Assembly (NCBI GenBank): GCA_011033025.1
Contig: WFMF01000292.1
Location: 62,001 to 126,000, forward strand
Length of the DNA: 64,000 nt
Reading direction: 5' to 3'
Source: Beroe forskalii
Taxonomy: Eukaryota > Ctenophora > Nuda > Beroida > Beroidae
The position numbers and the translations under genes are program-made. This document shows positions 48,597-58,845 of the stretch, in pieces. Position 1 is the stretch's first letter. Every line of letters starts with the position of its first letter. The notes beneath the pieces were generated by a model. The model did no database searches, was not told the DNA's origin, and saw nothing but the letters and a program-made list of their open reading frames with translations.

Positions 48597-51500
48597 TTAC
48601 ACGGGGTGTCTTGCAACTTGCTGTGTCTCGAGTTTGACATGAAAGCAAGCTACGATCCCATCTTCAACATTCTGGACCATATCGTCTTCAGTCGTCGATA
48701 CCTTTGCAGCAAAAATACTGTGGCATCCAAGGAAGATAATATTTGATTTCCTTGCACAAGCACTTTTAAAATTAGCGGCTAATTTTGAATAAACCTCGTC
48801 GTAAAACAAGGGGTTGAGAACCGAATTAATCGGCAGAACAACAACTGAAATAACCGAGTACCAGTCTGTTGCATCAACTACTTCAAAGGAATGTAGAACA
48901 CATATTATGATGAACGGAAACCAACAGATGAAATCGGTTGCGATCATGATTTGTATTTTTCTTTGAGTTTTAAGGTTTCTTTGGACAAACTTACTTCCAA
49001 TATGTACACTGCTTTCCTCCAAAATAGCTGCAATCAAGAAGTAACATATAGCAATCGCCCACAAACAGAGGAAGTATATTCCTTGCACACACCACACAAA
49101 GAATCTTTGAGGATCTTTTGAAGTCACAAAGTACTTGAAAAAGCAAGCACTGTTTCCATAGAATTCAACAGTTTTCACCTGGGTCGACATTCCTCCATAA
49201 TCTTGAGAAAACATTTCACTTATCAATTTCTTAATCAGATCCCAACTTTGAAGACTTCTTTTCAATTTCATACGACCGTTATAAGCATCAAGTATGGCAA
49301 AATGCTTGGCTTTATCTGGGAATCCAATGAAAAGCTTCAGCTCTGGGTTATAACTTAGGCCATTAATGAAGAAATCCTCAAAATTGCTAAAAATTGGTAT
49401 TATTGAAACTAAAAAGGCTATTACAACAACCAAAAGGCACGTCAATGTGAGTTTCATTGCAAAGACTTTGGTAATTGGTGGTGAGGATATAAAAAGGGAA
49501 GGCCTTCTTATTTCACGAAGCCTTATAATACTCATGATAGTCATGGAGAACATGGACAGAAATGAACCTGATGTGCTTATCACTCCCAAAAAGGAACACA
49601 AGTTTCCTGTTCTCCAACCAGCTTGCAGAGTGCAAAACTTATCGCCATAGTAGAAATCATAAGCAGAAATCAAAAACAGATACAGCCCAAACAAGGAATC
49701 GCCAGAACTAATGAGGAGAACCCAAGCCTTGTTTGTCAGTGATCGTATTGTATTACATTTTTTAATATTCATGATGCATCTGAAGATATTTGTTGAATTC
49801 AATAGGATTGCCAAAGTGCCATAAACCCCAGACACCACCTTCAAAAACAAACCATCTAGTATTTGTTTTGAGCATTCTTCATTGCATTCATCTGAAAAAT
49901 CTAAACAATGAAAAGTACCATCACATCTGTGGGGCTTTGGTATCAAATGCATTTCATTTTTGCATTCAAAATGATTGCTACATTTGGTCTCATCTTCGAA
50001 ATCACCACAATCATCAACAAGATCACAAACTTTGGAATATGGAATGCATTTCTGGGACTTCTCACAAACGAAAAAATCATTGCGGTAATATTTGTGTGAT
50101 CTTATAACATATGATAGATATGGGTTACCTGCAGAGTCACGAGCATAGGTTCCCACAAAAGATTGAGGAAATTGGTCTCGACATGAACTTATCTTCGGAG
50201 TCTGACTAAGTGGACATTTTGAATTTATGCAAGAATCTGTGCAGCTCATGAAAACATATGTTTCCCCATACATGTTATCACAGTCTTGTTTGTTAACAGG
50301 CAATCGCAGCAAAGGCCGATTGGAATTAGTTATGCCCATTGTTTTGTGCCTTGGATACTGGAAAGGATTATGCAATATACAAGCATCCTTTTTAAGAAGT
50401 TCTAAATCTCTCATTCCTGGTAGACAATAAAGTAAGTTTTTAGTTTCTTTTTGATCATGAATTTTGTATGAAAGCACAGAAGTGAAGATCTCTCGAAAGC
50501 TCCTAGACACCTTGCAGACACTGTTTTCAGATCCACAACTTTCTAATCTATCGCATAAACTGTCATAATCAACGAAGTGGACACTGCTCATCCTACACAG
50601 AAACACATCTCTGCATTTGGTGTTATCATCATTAACAAATCGTTTTGTGATACCATCACCACAGATAGGCCATATAGGTCCAATTTCATCCATCCCATTC
50701 AAGCAGTCCACTTCGCTATCTCCGATCCAAGACAGTGACAGTTGCATCTGCATATGCGGGTACCCTTTCCTGACACACTGGTTTTTGGTTAGCTGGAGAC
50801 AAATGAGGTCTGTCTCATCACTTCCATCTGGACAGTCCTCAAACCCATTGCAGAACCGGTGCTTGTGAATGAAGCACCCTCCTGAGGTTGTAAAACACAA
50901 GTTTTCCATGTTGTCATCGCATAGTTGGCTCCTTCCTCTACATACCATTCGTTTTGATACTGTGGATTCAAAACTGTTGATATTGCACCTAACTCCAACC
51001 CTTGATGCATCAGAACAGTTAGTCTGATCCATGAAATCTGTGCATGCATGCGAACCTTTTTGTAAATCAATGTTTATGGTTGAACATCTGGTAAAGTTGA
51101 AGAGTCTTATTCTCTTAGTCTTGCCTGGATAGGCCATTGAATTATTATGGAGGGCCATGCTTATGATATCGAAATGGTAGTCGATGCCCAAGCAACTTTC
51201 ATGGATATTGTCTTCTGAAACTTGGCAATTCTGCTCATCCTCACCACCAATACAGAAAGGGTCGCCATTGCAAATGTCGTAGGGTGGCACATACCACATT
51301 TGAGGATTGAGACGATTCAATTTTACTTTGCAGTAAATACCATAAAAATACCCATTGCATTCAGCCTCATCCTCACAATCCATTAGTTTCTCGTCACAAA
51401 TTCCATCGCAGATGTCTCTTTTGGTTATCTGCCTGTTTGTTCTGAGCGTCACTAGTTTAGTTGCATTTTCATTCACATCCTCACACTGGGACTCATCAAC

Positions 51501-51829
51501 CCGTGTGTTGTCACAATCAAATTTACCGTTGCAATGGATGTGAGGTAAGTGGCTTCCTTCTATCTGGTATATGTTGTAGTGCATTGAGCAGATGAAGTCA
51601 CCGCAGAGAAGAGACTCCCACCGAAGTGGGCCATTCTGGTTCATTCCACAGATTTGGTAAAATTTAGGATCGTCAGGGCAGATAATGCTGAGGTTTTCGT
51701 CATAGAATATGTTGGAGTTGAAGCATCTGAAGAACGTTTTGGTTGAGCATTTGTCCTTGTAGTGACATACATACTTCAGAAAACCATTCCATTCCCTCAG
51801 CTTGCATGATAAGTTGTCGGTATTCTTTG
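48597..51829 (-). CDS. LDLa-repeat GPCR (GRL101 / relaxin-receptor-like, no LRRs)
   Basis: One exon of 1,015 codons from an internal Met at 51644, open back to an acceptor (CTTCAG|CA) at 51830. Residues 1-595 form a Cys-rich ectodomain with roughly ten LDLa or LDLa-like modules. The clearest are 257-282 (CFIHKHRFCNGFEDCPDGSD...) and 526-592 (two modules, CGDFEDETKC and CDGTFHCLDFSDEC). Seven TM helices follow: TM1 ~600-625, TM3 ~683-708, TM6 with CWFPF (907-911), TM7 with NPLFY (944-948). The second extracellular loop is about 95 residues. Such receptors bind peptides or lipoproteins at the cell surface in molluscs and cnidarians; the ligand here is unknown. The 7TM region has no intron. Upstream exon(s) must supply the signal peptide. 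Confidence 0.85.
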
Positions 51830-52021
51830 CTGAAGCAATAATTTAAATTGGTTTCATCGAATAAAATAGCTCCTACATCCTCCGTTAATAACCTAATTAC
51901 TGAAGTTTTGGGGATTGAACTTTGTCCAAAAACTAATATAGTTGTGATATTTTAAATAGAAGAGACGCATAAAAATTTTAGTAGAAGTAGTCTGAAAGCT
52001 TTAAAATGTTAAAATGATAAC

Positions 52022-52257
52022 CTTAACAGTTGGCGTTCTTCTGGCATGTCTTTGGATCTTTCTTGTCTTCCATTTAAGGAGGAATCACTCTTCTCATCCA
52101 ATCCAACCTTCAAATAGGAAGGTTCTGACACAACTGATCGCTGTGGATCATTTTCGCTTCTAGACGGGAGAAAACCGCCCGAGCTAAGAAGGATGATACA
52201 CAGTACTATCTTTCCGGCATCTCTCACTTCAGAGTTGACATTGCCTTTGGGTAGCAT
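52022..52257 (-). CDS. Candidate signal-peptide exon of the LDLa-GPCR
   Basis: MLPKGNVNSEVRDAGKIVLC then IILLSSGGFLPSRS gives a basic start and a short hydrophobic core, like a signal peptide or anchor, followed by a polar stretch. It lies 193 bases upstream of the main exon on the same strand. Donor AAG|GTTATC leaves phase 2, while the main exon needs phase 1, so a one-base error, a small extra exon or a wrong boundary must be assumed. Confidence 0.35.
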
Positions 52258-52747
52258 TAGTGTTTATAGTTTCATGCGGGTCCATAATATGCAGGCATTT
52301 GCCAGAAGGTGTAGGCGAATATTTGTACGGAGCCCTACGGTTTCAGTTCCTTGTTTAACAAGCCGTACAGCAAGGACATCCACCGTATTAAGCAAGGCAA
52401 GGCACGGGCTTCCCCACACCTCCATGGACAGTATCCCAAAATACTGCCAGCACACAGGAAATATTTCCTTATAGCTTACTGGACATAATTATCACGGACA
52501 TTACAGTCACGCTGAGCACTTCAGCGTGAAAAGGTGTTTATTTATGCTCATATCTCTTTTATCGCATAAATGGTACAATTCTTCAGTTAATCAGTAAATT
52601 ACACTGAATATAATAAATGATAAATTTTAATAACGCAGTTACTTTAAACTAAACAAATAAATAATCCCAATCAACGCATGATACCCAGGCCAACGCTCAG
52701 TACAGGACTCTATACAAATTATACTACCCTCCAAATCGCTATAAATC

Positions 52748-52855
52748 GTGAGACTATTATGGAGACAGGGTGTCTCAATACAGTGTGATGTCTTTGTATA
52801 GTGCGAGACTACTATGAGACAGGGTGTCTCAATACAGTGTGGTGTCTTTGTATGA
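52748..52855 (+). repeat. 53-bp tandem duplication
   Basis: Two units containing GAGACAGGGTGTCTCAATAC and AGTGTGRTGTCTTTGTAT with about five differences. Each contains the small palindrome GAGACAGGGTGTCTC. Confidence 0.75.
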
Positions 52856-52928
52856 TGCAATTACTGAGTCTTACCACTCTTCTGGGGCAAAGCAGCGTCT
52901 TTACTGCTGTGTAATAACTTAATAAGCG

Positions 52929-53045
52929 AAGTGGTGATCGTATACCGCAACAAACATGGTCGAGGAGACAGCCGAGACTATGTAGGTTGGATAATGGACG
53001 AGGCGTGCCGAGTTCGTTATCGTAGGTATACGGTCACAGCTGTAT
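52929..53045. mobile_element. ~117-bp inverted-repeat element, with a third arm at 53305
   Basis: AAGTGGTGATCGTATACC at the left is matched by the inverse of GGTATACGGTCACAGC at the right. A related arm (GAAGTGGTGACCGTAT) stands alone at 53305-53322. Likely a MITE family; no target duplication identified. Confidence 0.5.
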
Positions 53046-53506
53046 AATTCTCATAAGCCTACGATTTGTAATGAAATAGATTAAAGGAGAAGGAAAAAAC
53101 TATATTTTGTTTCGGTTTTGGACGTACGACATTCTTTCACTTAAATCTACCTTATTAACCTCCACTATTAATATAGCAAAGTAGGTTATTGAGGTATGAG
53201 GGGTACAAAGGAGAGTATTACATTACAAAGCCCATTGGCAAATTATCCCAATTTAAGAACGGGATTTATTCGGTGAGTTCTTGGCTAGCTCAACCAAAAG
53301 AAATGCCGAAGTGGTGACCGTATGGCGTTAAAAAAGCAGCTCGGGAGGGGTATAATGTATCCTCTAACCACCGGATCTTATCCTGGCACCTTCATCATGG
53401 TGACAGTCACTGACCAAAGGCTTCATTATGATGAAGTGCTCACGACTTTGAGCAGTTCATTCATCTCCTCCCGCATGATTCATTTGCAGACTCCCCAAAG
53501 ATATCG

Positions 53507-53701
53507 TCACTGATTCCCTTCTGCCATCACATCCTTCACCGCTGACTTGACAGCAGCCTTTACTTGAGCTGGAATTATCCTGTCCCCACAACGTCCCTGC
53601 ACGGCTTCCATCCGCTCATCTTTCTCTCCAAGAGACCATCTCGGAGTGAAAGTAGAGCTTTCTGTTTCCGCTGCGGGTCGTAGTGTGTCCTTGCTGATCA
53701 T
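53507..53701 (-). CDS. Possible small protein or exon, unrecognised
   Basis: A 64-codon frame of higher GC than its surroundings, ending VKAAVKSAVKDVMAEGNQ-stop, with a charged, helix-prone C-terminus. It starts MISKDTLRPAAETESSTFTP. An alternative ATG just upstream, with a strong Kozak context (CCACCATGATG), opens a different, shorter frame. No domain is recognised. It could be the last exon of a gene, a transposon relic or chance. Confidence 0.25.
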   Translation of the reverse strand: MISKDTLRPAAETESSTFTPRWSLGEKDERMEAVQGRCGDRIIPAQVKAAVKSAVKDVMAEGNQ

Positions 53702-54489
53702 CCTTTATCATCATGGTGGATCTCCTGATGAAGCCCTGTTTATTCCCAATCATTCAATTAATTATTAATCTATTAATTCATTCAATCCAAACCATTAATC
53801 ACGGGTCTGACAGAGACTGAGGAGTGAAGATCTATTTGAAGGAGTGAAGATCTGTTTGGAATAGAAATATATGAGATCATACTGTCGCTTCACTCAGCAG
53901 TTATAATAATAGAATAATACACGCTATAATTGCTTGTCGTTGACAGAACTTCTTGAGAATTGACACAGCGCCTCCTGGCTCGTGTGGCAGTGGGTCTCAC
54001 AATTCAGAACGTGGGCAATTGAAAGCAATATGAAAATTACGACTGCAGTAATAAATATAAGAATATAGTAAAGTATTTAACTATTGTATAATGAAACAAT
54101 AGCTTGACTCGCAAACTCTATCATTGACCCCCTACTATTGTGTAAATTAAGAAAGGGTACCTTTCTGAATTTATAAATATTTACAGAGAAGTTTCTTATT
54201 GTTTTTCTCAAGATCATTTGACTAAAATTGCAATAAAGGCTACTTTCACGCTAGACAAGCCTCAGAGAGCAAGTTTCAGTTACTTCCCCAATTATATGTT
54301 TTAATGGACTGGTTATATAATTTTTCACGTTGAAATTCTGAGAAACTTTCCATTGTCAGAGTTGCATCAAAGTTTTTATTATCCCGTGAAATTTAAAAAA
54401 ATAAAAAATAAAAAATAACGTGTGCCACTGCAAAAACAGTGAAATGTAACATATTTAATTTAACCAACTAAAATCTAAGCATACCTTTG

Positions 54490-54650
54490 TAATCACAGCT
54501 GTTGTAACGCCGCTGTGGAGAGAGAATCCAGTAAGATCAGCTCGAGCTCCAATACCATTCTCTCAGTTTGATTCCTGATCACTGATGGGGAAAATACAAT
54601 ATGAATACAAAAAGGATCAGTGCTTGTTTTTATAATTACTCCGAAACATC
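54490..54650. repeat. Dispersed ~200-bp repeat, copy 2
   Basis: Aligned block by block with 46050-46250 (GCTGTTGTAACGCCGCTGTG, then GAGAGAGAATCCAGTAAGAT, and onward). Lacks the internal 14-bp expansion. Same orientation as copy 1. Confidence 0.6.
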
Positions 54651-55440
54651 AAGGAATTTCAGTTATTGTTTCACCATTCATGATTACACTTACAGCAATT
54701 CAAATCCGACGGATCGAGGGCTTGTCCAACTCCTGGCAGCTGATCGGTTGCTGTAGTTCCAAGACAAGATATGAGTTCCAAGATAGGACAAGGAGATAGG
54801 GGTGAACCTTCAGCATTCATTCATGATTGTTCTCGGATCACATTCATGGTTTGTTCCCTATAGATCTGCAATAAGACAGCATTTAATTTTTCTCCAAAAA
54901 TTTCTGAATATGAAATAAACCTCAATTAAGATAGCATTTTTTTTATAATACAGTAACAAGATCATTTTTAATGCCTCATGAAAGCTTGTTAATTCAGTGA
55001 TCGATAGATGAGGTATTCAATGTGAAAAATTGGATAACTTCTCAATGTTGTTAACCACATAAACAATAGCTAAACCACCTGTCACATATATTCTGATATT
55101 AGAATTTAGACGCGTAATTAATGATGATTGAAACTTGAGGACAGGCTAATTAGAACAGTATAATCAGTCATTGGAATATAACTGGGGTCTTTAAGTTGAT
55201 AACCCATGCATTAATTAGCTCATTAAGAACTCTCTTCCTCAACACTGGCATGTTTCTGTCTGCTAATTAGGTTCAACAAGCACGCCCTAGTCTCATGAGA
55301 ATCGTAGTCTGGATCGTATAAAGCATGGCTCATTTCCGGATAAAGCAGTGTTCCATTCTTCCATTTCCAATCAGTTGACATCCCTTACACCTAAGCCCTA
55401 CTATCCTTCCACCTCTCCCTGACTTCAGACTCCCCTAACG

Positions 55441-55652
55441 ATGGCTGCCATCCCACCCACCTCCAGGCTACCAGATCACAAGATGCCCACCCTCCGAAGA
55501 CGCCACACAAACTCCTTCTTCGACGTGTACAACTTGAAGCAGCACCTTGGCAGTGGTGGATACGGCATGGTGTGGGCTTGCGAGGAGAAGAGAAGACCTG
55601 GCCGGATCAGTGCCGTCAAAGTGATCCCTGACTCCAAGAGTGCAAGCGGAAG
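55441..55652 (+). CDS. Kinase exon 1: N-terminus, Gly-rich loop, catalytic Lys
   Basis: The ATG follows a C/T-rich leader. Encodes ...FDVYNLKQHLGSGGYGMVWA, then ISAVKVIPDSKSASG. Donor GGAAG|GTTAGC, phase 2. Confidence 0.75.
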
Positions 55653-56811
55653 GTTAGCCAAAAGTTCCCACATTTCCCTAGTTGGATATTCTTCATCATA
55701 CTTTTTTCATTGTAAAATGGCATAAATTTCAATTTTTTTCATCCAATCTTGACTCATTTAATTTTTGTCTCATCCATTTCCAAGGTGTTCTGTCCGAGCC
55801 GGGGGTACGAGGTCCCGGAGGAGGTAGCCCTGTGGATGCCCCTCAAACACCCCCTCATCATCTCCCTGCGGGAGTTCTACCGGGATCCCACCCACTGGTA
55901 CCTAGTTACGGAGTTCCAGCCGGACTACCAGGACCTCTTCCACTATGTGGACAAGAAGGTAGGGTAGGGCACGGGTTTTAACAATTCATTTTATGGTTTT
56001 TCTATAAGTGATGGCGTGTTATTCGTTTCTAATAATTATCTGCATTTTCATTATCCACTGGTTTCAAGGGAATACGTACCATGATGTTCTTAGATAATGA
56101 CTTAGCTCGGTAAATCGTCACTCTTATCTTTTCTACTCTACTTTTCTACACAGGGAGCCCTCAGTCCGGAGGACGCGTCCCATATCGTGGATCAGGTGGT
56201 GGATGTCTGCTACTTCCTTGCTCGTCAGGGGGGTCGGATCACAGGGATATCAAGGACGAGAACATCCTCTACAACCCCACTACAAGAGCTATTAAACTCC
56301 TCGACTTCGGCTCAGCTTCACCCCCTCACCGTGGACTCCTACACCTCCTATCAAGGCACTGATGTGTATCTCCCGCCGGAGTACTACCAGAAGAAGTGTT
56401 ACGATCCCTTCCCTGCCAGTGTCTGGTCCATTGGTTGTCTGGCTTTCGTGCTGATCAACGGGGACTGCCCCTTCAGGTAAAACAAATATACTCAGAAATA
56501 CTGATTTATTTTCTTAGTTTGACCAATGGTACCTTACTGACTATAAAACTTTAACGATTTTCATCGAGAAACAAATTAAATCTGTCAAATCTTTTTTAAT
56601 TAACGGTGACTGTCCCTTCAGGACTAAGGAGGAAGTGGCTGAGTATACCCAGCTTAAGTGGAGAGTACAGAAGACAGAAGGCAACAAGCAGGCCTTTCAC
56701 TTCATAGAGCTGTGTCTGGAGGCGGACCCTAACCGGAGACTGGAGTTGGTGGCGCTCACTCATCACCCCTGGCTCAACATGTATGGGGATAGGTCATCCC
56801 ATTCTCGATAA
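55441..56811 (+). CDS. PIM-like serine/threonine protein kinase
   Basis: Four exons (55441-55652, 55799-55958, 56154-56476, 56622-56811) total 885 bases, 294 residues, close to PIM kinases (~313). Visible: Gly loop GSGGYGMVW, catalytic Lys in AVKVIP, hinge EFQPDYQDLF (PIM1 has ERPEPVQDLF, so the hinge Pro is shifted by one), HRDIKDENIL, DFGSAS, GTDVYLPPEYY, VWSIGCLAFVLINGDCPF and the closing HHPWLN. HRD and DFG lie in a different frame from the rest of exon 3, bounded by a G-run (56228-56233) and a C-run (56321-56325). PIM-type kinases are constitutively active cytosolic kinases; activity here depends on whether these breaks are real. Confidence 0.8.
55799..55958 (+). CDS. Kinase exon 2: C-helix and hinge
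   Basis: Acceptor GTCCGAG|CC continues the exon-1 phase and reads SRGYEVPEEVALWMPLKHPL. The more obvious acceptor TTCCAAG|GT at 55784 is out of phase with exon 1. Ends GACAAGAAG|GTAGGG, phase 0, after EFQPDYQDLFHYVDKK. Confidence 0.7.
56154..56476 (+). CDS. Kinase exon 3: catalytic and activation loops, compensating frame breaks
   Basis: CTACACAG|GGAGCC ... CTTCAG|GTAAAA. The entry frame reads GALSPEDASHIVDQVVDVCY. HRDIKDENIL (from 56240) and DFG (56303-56311) need another frame. LTVDSYTSYQGTDVYLPPEY returns to the first. One missing G at 56228-56233 and one extra C at 56321-56325 would explain all of it; the total length stays in phase. Confidence 0.75.
56598..56621 (+). repeat. Copy of exon 3 end at the end of intron 3
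   Basis: The last bases of the intron encode LINGDCPF(R), like the end of exon 3, but with ATT/ATC, GGT/GGG and TGT/TGC changes, all synonymous. The intron is 145 bp long. The copy ends exactly at the acceptor CTTCAG|GACT. Confidence 0.75.
56622..56811 (+). CDS. Kinase exon 4: C-lobe end
   Basis: Reads TKEEVAEYTQLKWRVQKTEG, then NKQAFHFIELCLEADPNRRL and ELVALTHHPWLNMYGDRSSH, SR-stop. ADPNRR matches the conserved C-lobe arginine motif. The last 29 codons of sequence, including the stop, are repeated directly after. Confidence 0.8.
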
Positions 56812-56913
56812 GATCAACTATTTAACCTGGAGTTGGTCGCCCTCACACATCACCCCTGGCTCAACATGTATGGGGATAGGTCATCACATTCTCGATAAGG
56901 TCAACTATTTATA
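56740..56913 (+). repeat. 87-bp tandem duplication of the kinase C-terminal coding end
   Basis: Units 56740-56826 and 56827-56913. Both encode LELVALTHHPWLNMYGDRSS, HSR-stop in the same frame. Coding differences (GTG/GTC, GCG/GCC, ACT/ACA, TCC/TCA) are all synonymous. Confidence 0.85.
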
Positions 56914-56968
56914 ACCTATTAGGACATTTAGTTACTGTGGAAAATGGACAGGGGGCATACAATTGTGT

Positions 56969-57063
56969 TTTTTATACCAGTTTTTTCATGAGCTTTTGTA
57001 GAACCAACATTATATTTTGTATACCAGTTTTTTCATGAGCTTTTGTAGAACCAACATTATAAT
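56969..57063 (+). repeat. 48-bp tandem duplication in kinase 3' flank
   Basis: TATACCAGTTTTTTCATGAG and CTTTTGTAGAACCAACATTA occur twice, 48 bases apart, with no internal mismatch seen. Confidence 0.8.
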
Positions 57064-57644
57064 AATATGATTTTTTAACTTCAAGTTTAATATTATATTT
57101 AATTTAAAATATTAATAATTTTGAAGGTTTTGACAGGGTGTTATTTAATATAAAGATTCGAGTATTTATATTTTGACATTTCTGAGGCATTTATCCATTT
57201 TTAACTACAGTTGATAAGTTTATTAAATTAAGATAAGAGTTTAAAGAGCATTTAGATGAGGACATTTAAATTTTCAATCAAATGATAAATATTTATTTGA
57301 CAGGGTTTTTTATACTGAAATACCAGCCAGAAATGTATGATCATTTTGATATTATAGCCAATTACTTACATTCAGTTTAACTTTCTAACTTTTTAGATAA
57401 TGTTTATTTATGTCTTCATTCTTGGATAGGATTCAAAGCTATGAAAATAATTCCTTAAATAGCCAGCAAATTATCATTAACACGATTTAAAGCACATATT
57501 TAAAACAATTCCAAAAATACAGTAATCATAAAGCAATAACAAATAACATGAAATAATAAACAAAAATCATTCATCTTCAACAACAATTAGTTGGTTCAAA
57601 TTCATATACAATTAAAACAGTAATCATTTTATTGCGGAGTTTCA

Positions 57645-57716
57645 ACCTTTTGAGGCGCTGTCATGCACCGCAAAGAAATACCCACGCGCGGCGTAATACG
57701 CCGCGCCTCAAAAGGT
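57645..57716. repeat. Nested GC-rich hairpin
   Basis: Outer arms ACCTTTTGAGGCG / CGCCTCAAAAGGT. Inside the right half a second palindrome, GCGCGGCGTA-A-TACGCCGCGC. The decamer GCGCGGCGTA also occurs three times in the MITE at 30500-30615. Confidence 0.7.
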
Positions 57717-58439
57717 CAAGCCACCAGAGTTATTATATCATTTCCCATTCAAAATATCAGCAAGAATAAATTATCATTTAATCGGCTTTACCGTAAAATT
57801 CGTCACGAAAATTTAAAAGATTAAGAGAGATACCACTGTTGAGACGTTCAATGTCCTGGAATTTGTATATTTTCTGCAATGAAAGATGTTAGACGGCTGA
57901 GGGTGTGTCCATTTTCGACGACCAAGGATCCATTCTTTCGGATATCGGAAGGATACGAAGGATCAACATGAGGGCCACTGGCGATCATAGCTTCAAGAAC
58001 CATGTAACACTGATTAGAACTTTAAAAGTTGGCATCGATTAAATTTGAGCCCGCTCAAAGTCGATACATTTAAAAACATAATAAATTAATCCCCATTCCA
58101 CTTCCAAGTTTTGTAAGAGCTCCCGGCAGCTGAATTGATCATTGATCGAGATAAGAACCTGAGATGGAATATGTCTGTACCGAGAGAACCTCTTCAAATG
58201 ACTTCAATCATCTTGATTGTTTTGATTTCATAGAACATCAATCTCTCAATTTTCCTTGGATATTTGAACCAAAGGCAGATGAAACAGTAGGAAAGTAAAA
58301 AGGGTGCTTCTAGATTATGGAAATGATATCTCATTCTGCGTGTGGTTCCACTTCTGGTACTCTTTGGTAGTCACTAGTGATGGCGCTTTTTTCCTTATAA
58401 AATAGCTTCGTAGATACCAGATTCTTTTGTGGCTTTGTG

Positions 58440-58740
58440 CTGATGTTCTGATTCATGTTGCATGTGCGGATGCATGCGTTTATTTATGATGCATGCGCTG
58501 ACTCTTGATGCATGCGTTGATTATTGAATATTGATATATGATGTATCAACTTGTCTGTACTTGATGAAATCGCTGGTTATTGATATATGCTTTGATTATT
58601 GATCATGCGTTGATCATTGATGTATTATTGTGTCTATAATTGATACATGAGCTGGTTATTGATGCATGCACTGATTGTTGATTTATTTGTACTGTTATAT
58701 TCGCTGATCCACATGCTAATGCATGTGCTCCTTAATGAAG
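58440..58740 (+). repeat. Degenerate ~20-bp tandem repeat (TTGATGCATGCG)
   Basis: About a dozen diverged units of TTGATGCATGCGTTGATTAT type, including TTGATATATGATG and TTGATCATGCG variants. Confidence 0.6.
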
Positions 58741-58845
58741 ATATGAATAATTTGAAATCTAAGGGGGTTTGTGTTAGCGTGTTATTAAAATCGTCTTAAA
58801 AAGTGTGCAGATCGCAGGATCGATGAAAGGCTTGATAAAGACACG

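Larger units (their letters stand above)
52258..55440. other. Intergenic upstream of LDLa-GPCR and kinase (divergent)
   Basis: Contains a tandem 53-bp duplication (52748-52855), an inverted-repeat element (52929-53045), a small possible exon (53507-53701) and repeat copy 2 (54490-54650). Shared promoter sequence for the two flanking genes may lie here, but no motif is distinctive. Confidence 0.45.

Noticed and set aside
48242..48640. 132-codon minus-strand frame overlapping the LDLa-GPCR stop
   Set aside because: Runs through the tRNA-derived sequence and 3' UTR; no domain and no initiation context.
49366..50107. Plus-strand frames within the LDLa-GPCR
   Set aside because: Antisense shadows of a well-supported coding frame.
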